Shown here: positions 1 through 6,140 of the stretch, in pieces
Position numbering within the stretch: position 1 is the first letter of the stretch
Layout: every line of letters starts with the position of its first letter
From: Hydrogenophaga sp.
GTDB lineage: Bacteria > Pseudomonadota > Gammaproteobacteria > Burkholderiales > Burkholderiaceae
Reading direction: 5' to 3'
NCBI GenBank assembly: GCA_025458545.1
Contig: JALOSH010000050.1
Location: 1 to 9,719 of the forward strand
DNA length: 9,719 nucleotides
Position numbers and translations under genes: made by a program
The notes under the pieces: generated by a model
What the model was told of the DNA's origin: nothing
Databases searched by the model: none
Seen by the model: only the letters and a program-made list of their open reading frames with translations

Positions 1-258
1 CTGCGCGCCGAGGTCTCGCAGACCGCTGGCACCTTCGTCTGCAACCACGTGTTCTACGGCCTCATGCACGCCCTGGCCACCCGGCCCGGCCTGCGCCGCG
101 CGCGCGGCGGTTTCGTGCATCTGCCTTGGCTGGCGGAACAGGGCAGCCCCTGCATGCCGCTGGACGACATGGTGGTCGGCCTGCGCCTGATCGTGCGCAC
201 CGCGCTGGGTGCTGGTGTGGCGCCACCCCCATCGCGCCACGCGGGCACCACGCACTGA
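1..258 (+). CDS. pcp: Pyroglutamyl peptidase I (pyrrolidone-carboxylate peptidase), C-terminal part, 5' end outside window
   Basis: Cytoplasmic cysteine peptidase of family C15, which removes N-terminal pyroglutamate from peptides. Only the last 85 residues are visible; family members are usually about 210-220 residues, so roughly the first 60% lies to the left. The visible part holds the family signature AGTFVCNHVFYGLMH, in which the Cys (bases 40-42) is the expected nucleophile. The His in GGFVHLPW (bases 118-120) is the expected catalytic base. The spacing of 26 residues between Cys and His is close to the roughly 24-residue spacing usual in the family. The catalytic Glu would be upstream and cannot be checked. 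The end after the conserved domain is a short unconserved tail (GVAPPPSRHAGTTH) closed by TGA. The gene converges on the EcsC-like gene with 29 bp between stop codons. Family assignment is firm; completeness of the gene is unknown. Confidence 0.9.
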   Translation: MRAEVSQTAGTFVCNHVFYGLMHALATRPGLRRARGGFVHLPWLAEQGSPCMPLDDMVVGLRLIVRTALGAGVAPPPSRHAGTTH

Positions 259-260
259 AC

Positions 261-277
261 GCGCTGGCGCACAGCGC
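261..277. terminator. GC-rich hairpin between convergent genes, possible bidirectional terminator
   Basis: GCGCTG (261-266) and CAGCGC (272-277) form a perfect 6-bp stem with a 5-nt loop. The hairpin lies entirely in the 29-bp gap between the converging pcp and EcsC-like genes. There is no T-run on either side, so it is not a canonical intrinsic terminator. Position is the main argument; it could be chance in GC-rich DNA. Confidence 0.3.
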
Positions 278-287
278 ACCCGGCGGT

Positions 288-914
288 TCAGCCCACCTCC
301 ACCGCCTCGACCTCGATCACCCCCTCGAACAGGTTGATCGCTGTTGCCGCCACCTGCGCGGTGTCGGCGTACGCGTAGGCGCCCATGCCCAGCGCGCCCA
401 GCACCGGCACCCACCGCGCCAGCCCCTTGCCTGCGGCCCGCTGGGCGAGCTTCGCGCCCACGCGCCGGGTGATGGTGCGGATCAACAACGGCGAGGCGCG
501 CCGCACCAGCGTGCGCTGCCCCACGCGCACCACCAGGTCGCGCACGCCCTGCGCCGCCGTGTGCCGGAACAGGCAGTACACCACCTGTTCCGGCGTCAGC
601 GTGGCGTGTTTGCCGTACAGCGCCGCGATGTCGGCCACCATCTGGCGCTGGAGGCGCCACACACCCAGCATCTCCGGCAGGATGGTCAGCCAGCCCAGCA
701 CGCCGGGCGGCAGTGCCAGAGCCCCTGCCGCCAGCGCCGCCTTGGCCGCCGCCGTGTTGGCCGCCTGGCGGGCGTCTTCGGCCGGCGTCTGGCTCGGCCG
801 CTTCTTCGAAGCGGGCACCTGGCCGACCAGCGACAGAATGGCCTGTCCGATGAGCGAAGGGTCCGGCTCGGCGGACGGGCCGGTGTCGGCGCCGCGCCGG
901 CTTCGGTTGCTCAT
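288..914 (-). CDS. EcsC/DUF697-like membrane-associated protein of unknown function
   Basis: A 208-residue protein that I recognise only at family level. The first ~45 residues are polar and low in complexity, followed by an Ala-rich stretch (47-67). A hydrophobic segment follows (about 61-82, ending GVLGWLTILPEMLGVW). Then comes RLQRQMVADIAALYGK (88-102), which resembles the conserved segment of DUF697/EcsC proteins where an LP motif is followed by Q-M--IA-LYG. A second conserved-looking block, RWVPVLGALGMGAYAYADT (167-185), is glycine-rich and probably membrane-inserting, again as in EcsC-type proteins. The biochemical function of such proteins is not established. The start chosen is the ATG at 914, 14 bp after the transporter stop. 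No strong ribosome binding site is visible, and an upstream extension would overlap the transporter. Its position as last gene of a fadD-transporter cluster suggests cotranscription, but says little about its role. Confidence 0.7.
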   Translation of the reverse strand: MSNRSRRGADTGPSAEPDPSLIGQAILSLVGQVPASKKRPSQTPAEDARQAANTAAAKAALAAGALALPPGVLGWLTILPEMLGVWRLQRQMVADIAALYGKHATLTPEQVVYCLFRHTAAQGVRDLVVRVGQRTLVRRASPLLIRTITRRVGAKLAQRAAGKGLARWVPVLGALGMGAYAYADTAQVAATAINLFEGVIEVEAVEVG

Positions 915-928
915 CGCAGGGGCATGGC

Positions 929-1840
929 TCAGCCCGCCATCACCGAACCGTCTTTGGCGCGGTCGCGGGCCACGGCCTCGGCCTCGCTCTTGCGGCGGAA
1001 GAACACCGTCACGATGCTGGAGGTGATCACGATGAACAGCGAGTACAGCACCGGGATCAGCAGCACTTCTTGCTGCATCGGGCCGGTGAAGGTCAGCGTG
1101 ACGATCAGCACCGCCAGCGGGCCGTTCTGGATGCCGGTCTCCAGCGCGATGGTGCGGCTGCGGTTCGGGTCCTGCTTGAGCAGGCGGGCCAGCGTGTAGC
1201 CCAGCGCGATGCCGAAGATGCCCAGCCCGATGGCGGCGAAGAACACGTACCACGGCGTGCTGGCCAGCAGCATGTGGTTGCGCGGGATCCAGGTGAACAC
1301 CAGGAACAGGATCACCGCCACGCCCAGCATGCCGCCCACCAGTTCGATGGTGGCGCCGATGTTGGGGTTGAGCTTGCGCAGCACCATGCCGATCACCGTA
1401 GGCACCAGCAGCACGAACAGCACCTGCGCCACGTTGCCCGCCGGGATCTTGAAATCACCGCTCAGTCCGGCCAACTGCGAATAGAACTCCAGCAGCGCAG
1501 GCACCATGCCGAGCGCGATCAGCGACGACACCGAGGTCATCATGATGGACAGCGCCAGCACCGCCTTGCTGAAGTAGGTGAAGATGTTGGAGGTGGTACC
1601 GCCGGGCATGCAGGCCATGAGAATCAAACCCACGGTCAGGCCGGGTGACAGGTCCAGTGCCTTGGCCAGCACAAAGCCCAGCAGCGGCATGATGCCGTAC
1701 TGGCACAGCAGACCCACCATCACGCCCTTGGGCTTGCGGAAGGCGATGCGGAAGTCGCGCCAGGTGAGCGACGCGCCCATGCCGAGCATGATGACGATCA
1801 TCATGATGCCCAGCAGCTTGGTCTCGAATTCGGAGATCAT
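929..1840 (-). CDS. Bile acid:sodium symporter (BASS/SBF) family transporter
   Basis: A 303-residue inner-membrane protein, hydrophobic throughout with about nine or ten predicted membrane segments, typical of the SBF family (bacterial members are about 300-330 residues). These carriers import organic anions with Na+. By counting against the bacterial ASBT of Neisseria (fixed offset of 30), the sodium-coordinating residues are all present: Gln47, Ser84, Asn85, Ser98, Thr102, Glu234 and Gln238. They sit in the motifs CMPGGTTSNIFTY (77-89) and ALETGIQNGPLAV (232-244). A functional Na+ symporter is therefore likely. The substrate cannot be read from sequence: bile or steroid acids, keto acids such as pyruvate or pantoate, and other carboxylates are all known for the family. 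The gene begins 33 bp after fadD, with a weak GAGA-type ribosome site, and ends 14 bp before the EcsC-like gene. The neighbouring acyl-CoA ligase suggests that the imported acid may be CoA-activated; this is inference. Confidence 0.92.
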   Translation of the reverse strand: MISEFETKLLGIMMIVIMLGMGASLTWRDFRIAFRKPKGVMVGLLCQYGIMPLLGFVLAKALDLSPGLTVGLILMACMPGGTTSNIFTYFSKAVLALSIMMTSVSSLIALGMVPALLEFYSQLAGLSGDFKIPAGNVAQVLFVLLVPTVIGMVLRKLNPNIGATIELVGGMLGVAVILFLVFTWIPRNHMLLASTPWYVFFAAIGLGIFGIALGYTLARLLKQDPNRSRTIALETGIQNGPLAVLIVTLTFTGPMQQEVLLIPVLYSLFIVITSSIVTVFFRRKSEAEAVARDRAKDGSVMAG

Positions 1841-1873
1841 GTTGGAGTTCTCTTTTCAGGATGGATTGGGGGC

Positions 1874-3622
1874 TCAGCCGCGGCTCATCTCTTCGGCCAC
1901 GGCCTTGCGCAGGTCCTTGCGCAGCACCTTGCCGATCGGGCTCTTGGGCAGTTCGTCGCGCACCACCACCAGCTTGGGCACCTTGTAGGCGGCCAGGTGC
2001 TGCTTGCAGTGGGCGATCACGTCGGCCGGCGTCACCTCCTTGGCGTGGTCCGGGTTCTGCACCACATAGGCGCGCACGGCTTCGCCAGTCTTGCCGTCGG
2101 GCACGCCGATCACCGCCACCTCCAGCACGTGGTCCATGTCGGCGATCACGTCTTCCACCTCGTTGGGGTACACGTTGAAGCCCGACACCAGCACCATGTC
2201 CTTCTTGCGGTCCACGATGCGCATGAAGCCGGCATCGTCCATCACCGCCACGTCGCCGGTGGCGAACCAGTCACCGTTCATGACCTTGGCGGTTTCTTCC
2301 TCGGCGTTCCAGTAGCCCCGCATCACCTGCGGGCCGCGCACCCAGATCTCGCCCGGCGCACCAGTGGCCACGTCCTGCCCATCGTCGCCCACCAGTCGCA
2401 CGTCGGTCCCCGGGGCGGGAATGCCGATGCTGCCGTCGCGGGGTGTGCCGGTCAGCGGGTTGAAGCTCACCACCGGCGAGGTTTCGGTCAGGCCGTAGCC
2501 TTCGGCGATCGGCGTCTTCGTCAGCTCGCGCCAGCGCTGTGCCACCGCGGTGTGCAGCGCGGTACCGCCCGAGATGGAGGCCTTGAGCGTCTTGGGGGGG
2601 TAGGCCACGAACCACTCTTCGTTGAGCAGGCCGTTGAACAGGGTGTTGACCCCGGTCATCCAGGTCACCGGGAAGTTTTCCATCGCGCGTTGCAGGTTCT
2701 GCACCGGGCGCGGATTGGGGATGAGCACGTTGTGTCCGCCGATGGACAGGAAGCCCAGCAGGTTGGCCGTGAAGGCGAAGATGTGGTACAGGGGCAGGGC
2801 GGTGAGCACACATTCCTGGCCCATGGCCATGTGGCTCTGGCCCATGGCGCGGGTCTGCTGGATGTTGTTGATCAGGTTGTCGTGGGTGAGCATCGCGCCC
2901 TTGCTCACACCAGTGGTGCCGCCGGTGTACTGCAGCAGGGCCAGGTCGTTGCGCCCCACGCCTTCCCAATAGGTGCGGGCCGGGGTCTTGGCCAGCGTGG
3001 CGCGGCCCTGGGCCAGCGCGTCTTTCAGGCGGATGTGCGGCGCCGTCACCGGCGGCAGCACCCGGTTCCAGTAGCGCTGCACACCGCGCACGATGGCCCC
3101 AGGGATGGCCGGGAAGAATTCCGACACCGCCGCCAGCACCACCTGTTTGATGCCCGTCTTGGCCAGCACGGCGGGCAGCTTGTCGGCAAACATGTCCACC
3201 ATCACCAGCACCTGGGCGCCGGCGTTGTTGAACTGGTGGATCATTTCGGTTTCGGTGTAGAGCGGGTTGGTGTTCACCAGCACGCAACCGGCCTTGAACA
3301 CGCCGAGCGCCGCCACCGGGTAACCCAGGCTGTTGGGCAGTTGCACGGCGACGCGGTCGCCCGCCTTCAGGCCCGCCACCGCGCGCAGATAACCGGCGAA
3401 CGCGTCCGACAGTTCGTCCACCTGGGCAAAGCTCAGGCGGCCGTTCATGCCGTTGGGCACCACGCAGCTGAAGGCCGCCTTGACCTGGCTCTCGGCCTCC
3501 CATTTCTTGCAGCACTCGTGGGCCAGCTCGGCCAGATTGCGGTGGGGCAGCGGCTCCAGTGCCGGGGCAATGCCCACCTGCTGGTACGTCGGGTGCCATG
3601 GGCGTACAGGTGATTCGGTCAT
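1874..3622 (-). CDS. fadD: Long-chain-fatty-acid--CoA ligase (FadD type)
   Basis: A 582-residue ANL-superfamily adenylate-forming enzyme (E. coli FadD is 561). It activates a fatty acid to acyl-AMP and then acyl-CoA, the entry step of beta-oxidation, at the cytoplasmic face of the membrane. Visible motifs: substrate-side LVNTNPLYT (115-123); P-loop YTGGTTGVSKG (232-242); ALPLYHIFA (275-283); adenylate motif YGLTE (376-380); ATP-ribose aspartate in ATGD (Asp457); hinge region DRKKDMVLVSGFNVYPNEVE (471-490); and C-terminal catalytic Lys565 in SPIGKVLRKDLR. Nothing key is missing. The open frame continues to 3946, but the ATG at 3622 is chosen. It has GGAAAG 5 nt upstream (3628-3633), and MTESPVRPWHPTY matches the usual start of such ligases in this group. 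It is first gene of the cluster with the BASS transporter, and a dyad at 3637-3658 suggests repressor control. Chain-length preference cannot be read; a medium-chain or aromatic-acid ligase is the main alternative. Confidence 0.9.
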   Translation of the reverse strand: MTESPVRPWHPTYQQVGIAPALEPLPHRNLAELAHECCKKWEAESQVKAAFSCVVPNGMNGRLSFAQVDELSDAFAGYLRAVAGLKAGDRVAVQLPNSLGYPVAALGVFKAGCVLVNTNPLYTETEMIHQFNNAGAQVLVMVDMFADKLPAVLAKTGIKQVVLAAVSEFFPAIPGAIVRGVQRYWNRVLPPVTAPHIRLKDALAQGRATLAKTPARTYWEGVGRNDLALLQYTGGTTGVSKGAMLTHDNLINNIQQTRAMGQSHMAMGQECVLTALPLYHIFAFTANLLGFLSIGGHNVLIPNPRPVQNLQRAMENFPVTWMTGVNTLFNGLLNEEWFVAYPPKTLKASISGGTALHTAVAQRWRELTKTPIAEGYGLTETSPVVSFNPLTGTPRDGSIGIPAPGTDVRLVGDDGQDVATGAPGEIWVRGPQVMRGYWNAEEETAKVMNGDWFATGDVAVMDDAGFMRIVDRKKDMVLVSGFNVYPNEVEDVIADMDHVLEVAVIGVPDGKTGEAVRAYVVQNPDHAKEVTPADVIAHCKQHLAAYKVPKLVVVRDELPKSPIGKVLRKDLRKAVAEEMSRG

Positions 3623-3627
3623 GCGTG

Positions 3628-3633
3628 CTTTCC
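3628..3633 (-). promoter_or_regulatory. Ribosome binding site of the fadD-type ligase
   Basis: GGAAAG on the minus strand lies 5 nt before the ATG at 3622. It supports this start over the longer open frame reaching to 3946. Confidence 0.6.
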
Positions 3634-3636
3634 AGA

Positions 3637-3658
3637 AAAAGGAACGGTCGTTCGGTTT
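3637..3658. promoter_or_regulatory. Interrupted inverted repeat upstream of fadD, candidate TetR-type operator
   Basis: The core GAACG-GT-CGTTC (3642-3653) has perfect 5-bp arms. After two mismatched pairs, AAA (3637-3639) pairs with TTT (3656-3658), so 8 of 11 positions pair around the centre at 3647/3648. It lies between 15 and 36 bases upstream of the fadD start codon and is the most symmetrical element in the 178-bp gap between fadD and the divergent ankyrin gene. TetR-family repressors of fatty-acid catabolism (PsrA, and FadP in betaproteobacteria) bind short dyads in front of fad genes, so such a role is plausible. No regulator gene is in the window and no consensus could be matched. 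Confidence 0.4.
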
Positions 3659-3800
3659 GGTGCGCCGCGATGTTATCCAACAGCGGTCTGAATTTCTGGA
3701 CAGGAGACTCCGATTCGTGCTGGGGTTTTCCCTGGGGTTGCACCATCGGGCCAGAGCAGGCGTGTTCGGCGGCCGCGGCAACGTTACCCTTGAGTCCACC

Positions 3801-4721
3801 ATGCGCCTCATCGCTTTGACCCCGCTGATCATCATCGCCGCTGCCCTGGGACTGCACGCGAGCGGCTTCGCCCAATCGCCCAAGGATGCGTCTGCGCCTG
3901 GCGCCAGCGCCATCCGGCCCGGGGGTGCCGTGGCCGAACTCGCCAACCGTTCTGCGCTGCGGGCCTACGCGGTGAAGATGGCCGAAGGCCGCATCACCGC
4001 CGACGAGCTGAGAGACTACCTGGTCAAGGGCGGGAGCTTCCAGCAAGAAAAAACCTACGACCGAGCCCGCGACTTCTTTGTCGGCGACCACCAAGGCTCG
4101 GTGCTTCGGTTCTTCATTGACGGTCCCCGAGGGTTCGAGGCCAGGTTGCCCGCCGACCGGCTCCAAAGCCTGCAGATCCTGCTCGACGTGGGATCGGACC
4201 CGAACCTGCGCGGCCCGGCGAAAAGCGTGGGTGGTGAAAACCTGCTGTCACCGACCTTGTTCGCGGCGGCCGGCAACGACCTGGAAGCCCTGAAGCTGCT
4301 GGTGGCCAAAGGTGGCGACATCGAACAGCGCGAAGACCAGTACGCCGGCCGCTACGGCCCGGCGCTGGCCCTGGCCACGCGCACCGATGTGCTCGATTTC
4401 CTGCTCAGCCGGGGTGCCAACGTCCGGTTTGTGGATGAAAACGGCAGCAACCTGCTGCTGCTCGCGGTGAAGCGAACCCACGCCGCCCACCAAGTGGACA
4501 AGGTCGCCTGGCTGCTGGCGCGAGGGCTTTCCCCGCGCGCGCCGAACCGGTGGAACGAAACTGCCGAAACCCAGGCCCAGGCCTTGCTGGAGCTGGCCGA
4601 AGAACGGCTGAAGGCAGCGCAAGCCGCACCGGCTGGCCAAGGTGAAGACCCCGCTGCGCCGCTGGCCACCCGAAAGAACCTGCTCGCGGTACGGGCACTG
4701 TTCGCGGCGCAGCGGCCCTAG
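3801..4721 (+). CDS. Exported ankyrin-repeat protein
   Basis: A 306-residue protein with a clear Sec signal peptide. Hydrophobic residues 3-19 (LIALTPLIIIAAALGLH) are followed by ASGFA before QS, a plausible signal peptidase I site near residue 24, so a periplasmic location is expected. The region from about 120 to 247 contains ankyrin-like units: LQSLQILLDVGSDPN (121-135), LEALKLLVAKGGDIE (161-175), DVLDFLLSRGANVRF (196-210) and KVAWLLARGLSPRA (234-247). Each shows the LL--GA--N-type turn between helix pairs. Residues 50-110 and the Ala/Gln-rich C-terminal tail match nothing I recognise. Ankyrin repeats mediate protein-protein binding; the partner is unknown. The frame is open from 3447, but ATG 3801 is chosen because it begins the signal peptide. 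A weak GAG lies 6 nt upstream. The gene is divergent from fadD and ends with TAG, which matters for the next gene. Confidence 0.8.
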   Translation: MRLIALTPLIIIAAALGLHASGFAQSPKDASAPGASAIRPGGAVAELANRSALRAYAVKMAEGRITADELRDYLVKGGSFQQEKTYDRARDFFVGDHQGSVLRFFIDGPRGFEARLPADRLQSLQILLDVGSDPNLRGPAKSVGGENLLSPTLFAAAGNDLEALKLLVAKGGDIEQREDQYAGRYGPALALATRTDVLDFLLSRGANVRFVDENGSNLLLLAVKRTHAAHQVDKVAWLLARGLSPRAPNRWNETAETQAQALLELAEERLKAAQAAPAGQGEDPAAPLATRKNLLAVRALFAAQRP

Positions 4722-4745
4722 ACGCTGGCCATCTGGCCCTCGCAA

Positions 4746-4772
4746 CCGCCGCCATGGCGGCCCCTGCGGCGG
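4746..4772. repeat. Overlapping palindromes between ankyrin gene and serine hydrolase, possible weak terminator
   Basis: CCGCCGC (4746-4752) pairs with GCGGCGG (4766-4772) to give a 7-bp GC stem with a 13-nt loop. Alternatively GCCGCCATGGCGGC (4748-4761) is a perfect 14-bp palindrome. Either could fold in the transcript 25 bp after the ankyrin stop. No T-run follows, so a terminator role is only possible. Confidence 0.25.
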
Positions 4773-4816
4773 CGCAACCACCCGTCATACTGAGCGTCTC
4801 CGCATACCATTTGCCC

Positions 4817-4821
4817 AGGAG
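4817..4821 (+). promoter_or_regulatory. Ribosome binding site of the serine hydrolase
   Basis: AGGAG with 7 nt before the ATG at 4829 is the best Shine-Dalgarno match among the starts I examined. It fixes the start of the interrupted hydrolase gene, where the frame itself would allow 4754. Confidence 0.75.
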
Positions 4822-4828
4822 CCTCAGC

Positions 4829-6064
4829 ATGAAGTTCAAGACCGTGGCTTTGTCGTCCTTGCTGGTCCTGGGGGTTGCGGGCCTGGTCGGCTGGTTCAGC
4901 CTGGACAAAGAAACCCGGGGCTTCCTGGCCCATTTCCCCACCGACCGCGACGTGCTGTTCTGGAAAGAGTCGCAGCGCGACGCGGCCTTCCGCGCGCTGG
5001 ACCGGCTGCCCTTTCTGGCCAAGCACCGTGTGATTCCGGCCGACAACACCGCGTCGCCGCTGCCCCCGGGTGCGCCGCTGGCTTTGCCGCTGGATGTGGA
5101 TGCGTTCATGCAGGGCTAGCGCAGCGCTGCGCTGCTGATCCTCCACAAGGGTCAGCTGCGGCTGGAACGTTACGGGCTGGACTTCGGCAGCGACGGCCGC
5201 TGGACCAGCTTTTCGGTCGCCAAGTCCATCACCTCCACGCTGGTGGGCGCGGCCGTTCGCGACGGCCACATCAAAAGCATGGACGACAAGGTCAGCGACT
5301 ACATCGCCGAGATGAAGGGCTCGGCCTACGACTATGTCAGCATCCGCCAGCTGCTGACCATGACCTCCGGCATCCGGTGGAACGAAGACTACGGAGACCC
5401 GCAGTCCGACGTGGCCCGTTTCAACAACCACCAGCCCGAGCCGGGTGTGGACGCGCTGGTGAGCTACCTGCGAAAGCTGCCCCGCGAAGCGCCCGCCGGC
5501 ACGCGCTGGCTCTACAGCACCGGCGAGACCAACCTGGTGGGCGTGCTGGTGTCGCGCGCCACCGGCCAGCCGCTGTCGACCTACCTGTCTGAAAAAATCT
5601 GGCAGCCCGCCGGCATGGAGCAACAGGCCACCTGGATTCTCAGCAAGACCGGGCAGGAAATCAGCGGCTGTTGCATCCAGGCCGCCAGCCGCGATTACGC
5701 CCGCTTCGGGCAGTTCATCCTGAACGGCGCGCAGGCGAACGGCCAGAACCTGCTGCCCGATGGCTGGCTGCAGGAAGCCACCACCACCCGCACCGGCATC
5801 AACCTCCCCGGGCGCGGCTACGGCTACCAGTGGTGGACCTACGACGACGGCAGTTTTGCCGCGCGCGGCATCTTCGGCCAGGGCATCTTCATCGATCCGA
5901 AGCGCCAGATCGTGATCGCCACCAACGCCAACTGGGGTGGTGGCGCCACCGACCCGGAGGCCAGCGAGGCGCGGGAGGCGTTCTACAAAGCGGTGCAGAA
6001 GGCGGTGGACACCGAGGCCGGCGCCGCCAGCCTGGCGCCTCCGGTGCCGCAAACAAAGGGGTGA
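4829..6064 (+). pseudogene. Class C beta-lactamase/6-aminohexanoate-dimer-hydrolase-like serine hydrolase, interrupted by in-frame TAG
   Basis: Read through, this is a 411-residue serine hydrolase of the beta-lactamase class C/EstB/NylB superfamily. It begins with a hydrophobic segment (about residues 5-23), a signal anchor or uncleaved signal placing the enzyme outside the inner membrane. TAG at 5117-5119 (codon 97) stops translation after 96 residues. The same frame then continues uninterrupted to TGA at 6062-6064, with typical family sequence directly after the stop (RSAALLILHKGQLRLERYG). It keeps the nucleophile motif SVAK (Ser129, Lys132; bases 5213-5224), YST (Tyr229) in the YxN position, and a GIFGQGIFID motif where the third active-site element is expected. 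Homologs commonly have a Gln-Arg pair at this point, so a CAG-to-TAG change is likely. The 96-residue product would lack the whole active site, and later in-frame starts (for example GTG 5243) fall after the nucleophile. It is either a young pseudogene, a sequencing error or a suppressed stop. Substrate is unknown. Confidence 0.85.
5117..5119 (+). other. In-frame amber stop inside the serine hydrolase
   Basis: TAG in the hydrolase frame, between GGC (Gly96) and CGC (Arg98). The frame before and after it codes for one continuous domain, with no length change and no other lesion. Confidence 0.9.
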
Positions 6065-6140
6065 AAGCCGTGTTCATTCGCGGCTGATGGCAGAGCCGGG
6101 TTGCCTATGCTGGGGCGATCTTCATTCCGGATCCGCCGCC

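Noticed and set aside
915..1253. N-terminal extension of the EcsC-like protein
   Set aside because: It would overlap the transporter coding region by more than 300 bp, and the extra residues are a shifted reading of that gene.
1997..3613. A 538-residue open frame on the plus strand opposite fadD
   Set aside because: It lies wholly antisense to a gene with full ANL-enzyme motifs. Its translation is His/Gly/Arg-rich without domains, typical of a shadow frame in GC-rich DNA.
3623..3946. N-terminal extension of the acyl-CoA ligase by 108 residues
   Set aside because: The extension has no family similarity and would cross the ankyrin gene start. ATG 3622 has a good ribosome binding site and the normal family length.
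2271..4166. A 631-residue minus-strand open frame covering fadD and part of the ankyrin gene
   Set aside because: Wrong frame of fadD, composition rich in Arg/Gly/Pro, no recognisable domain; it also overlaps two supported genes.
4801..4828. Possible -10 box (TACCAT at 4805-4810) for the serine hydrolase
   Set aside because: The upstream -35 candidate matches only about half of the consensus, so it is not distinguishable from chance.
5117..5119. Selenocysteine- or pyrrolysine-type recoding at the TAG
   Set aside because: Selenocysteine uses TGA, pyrrolysine use is not expected in this bacterial group, and the position is not an active-site residue. Mutation, sequencing error or suppression are simpler explanations.
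4718..6052. A 444-residue minus-strand open frame opposite the serine hydrolase
   Set aside because: The opposite strand carries clear serine-hydrolase motifs on both sides of the TAG. The antisense product looks like a compositional shadow.
6062..6090. Possible sigma-28 (flagellar) promoter before cheV
   Set aside because: TGAAAGCC followed by a GCTGAT-like element matches the consensus poorly, and the spacing is about two bases too long. I would not call it without other examples.
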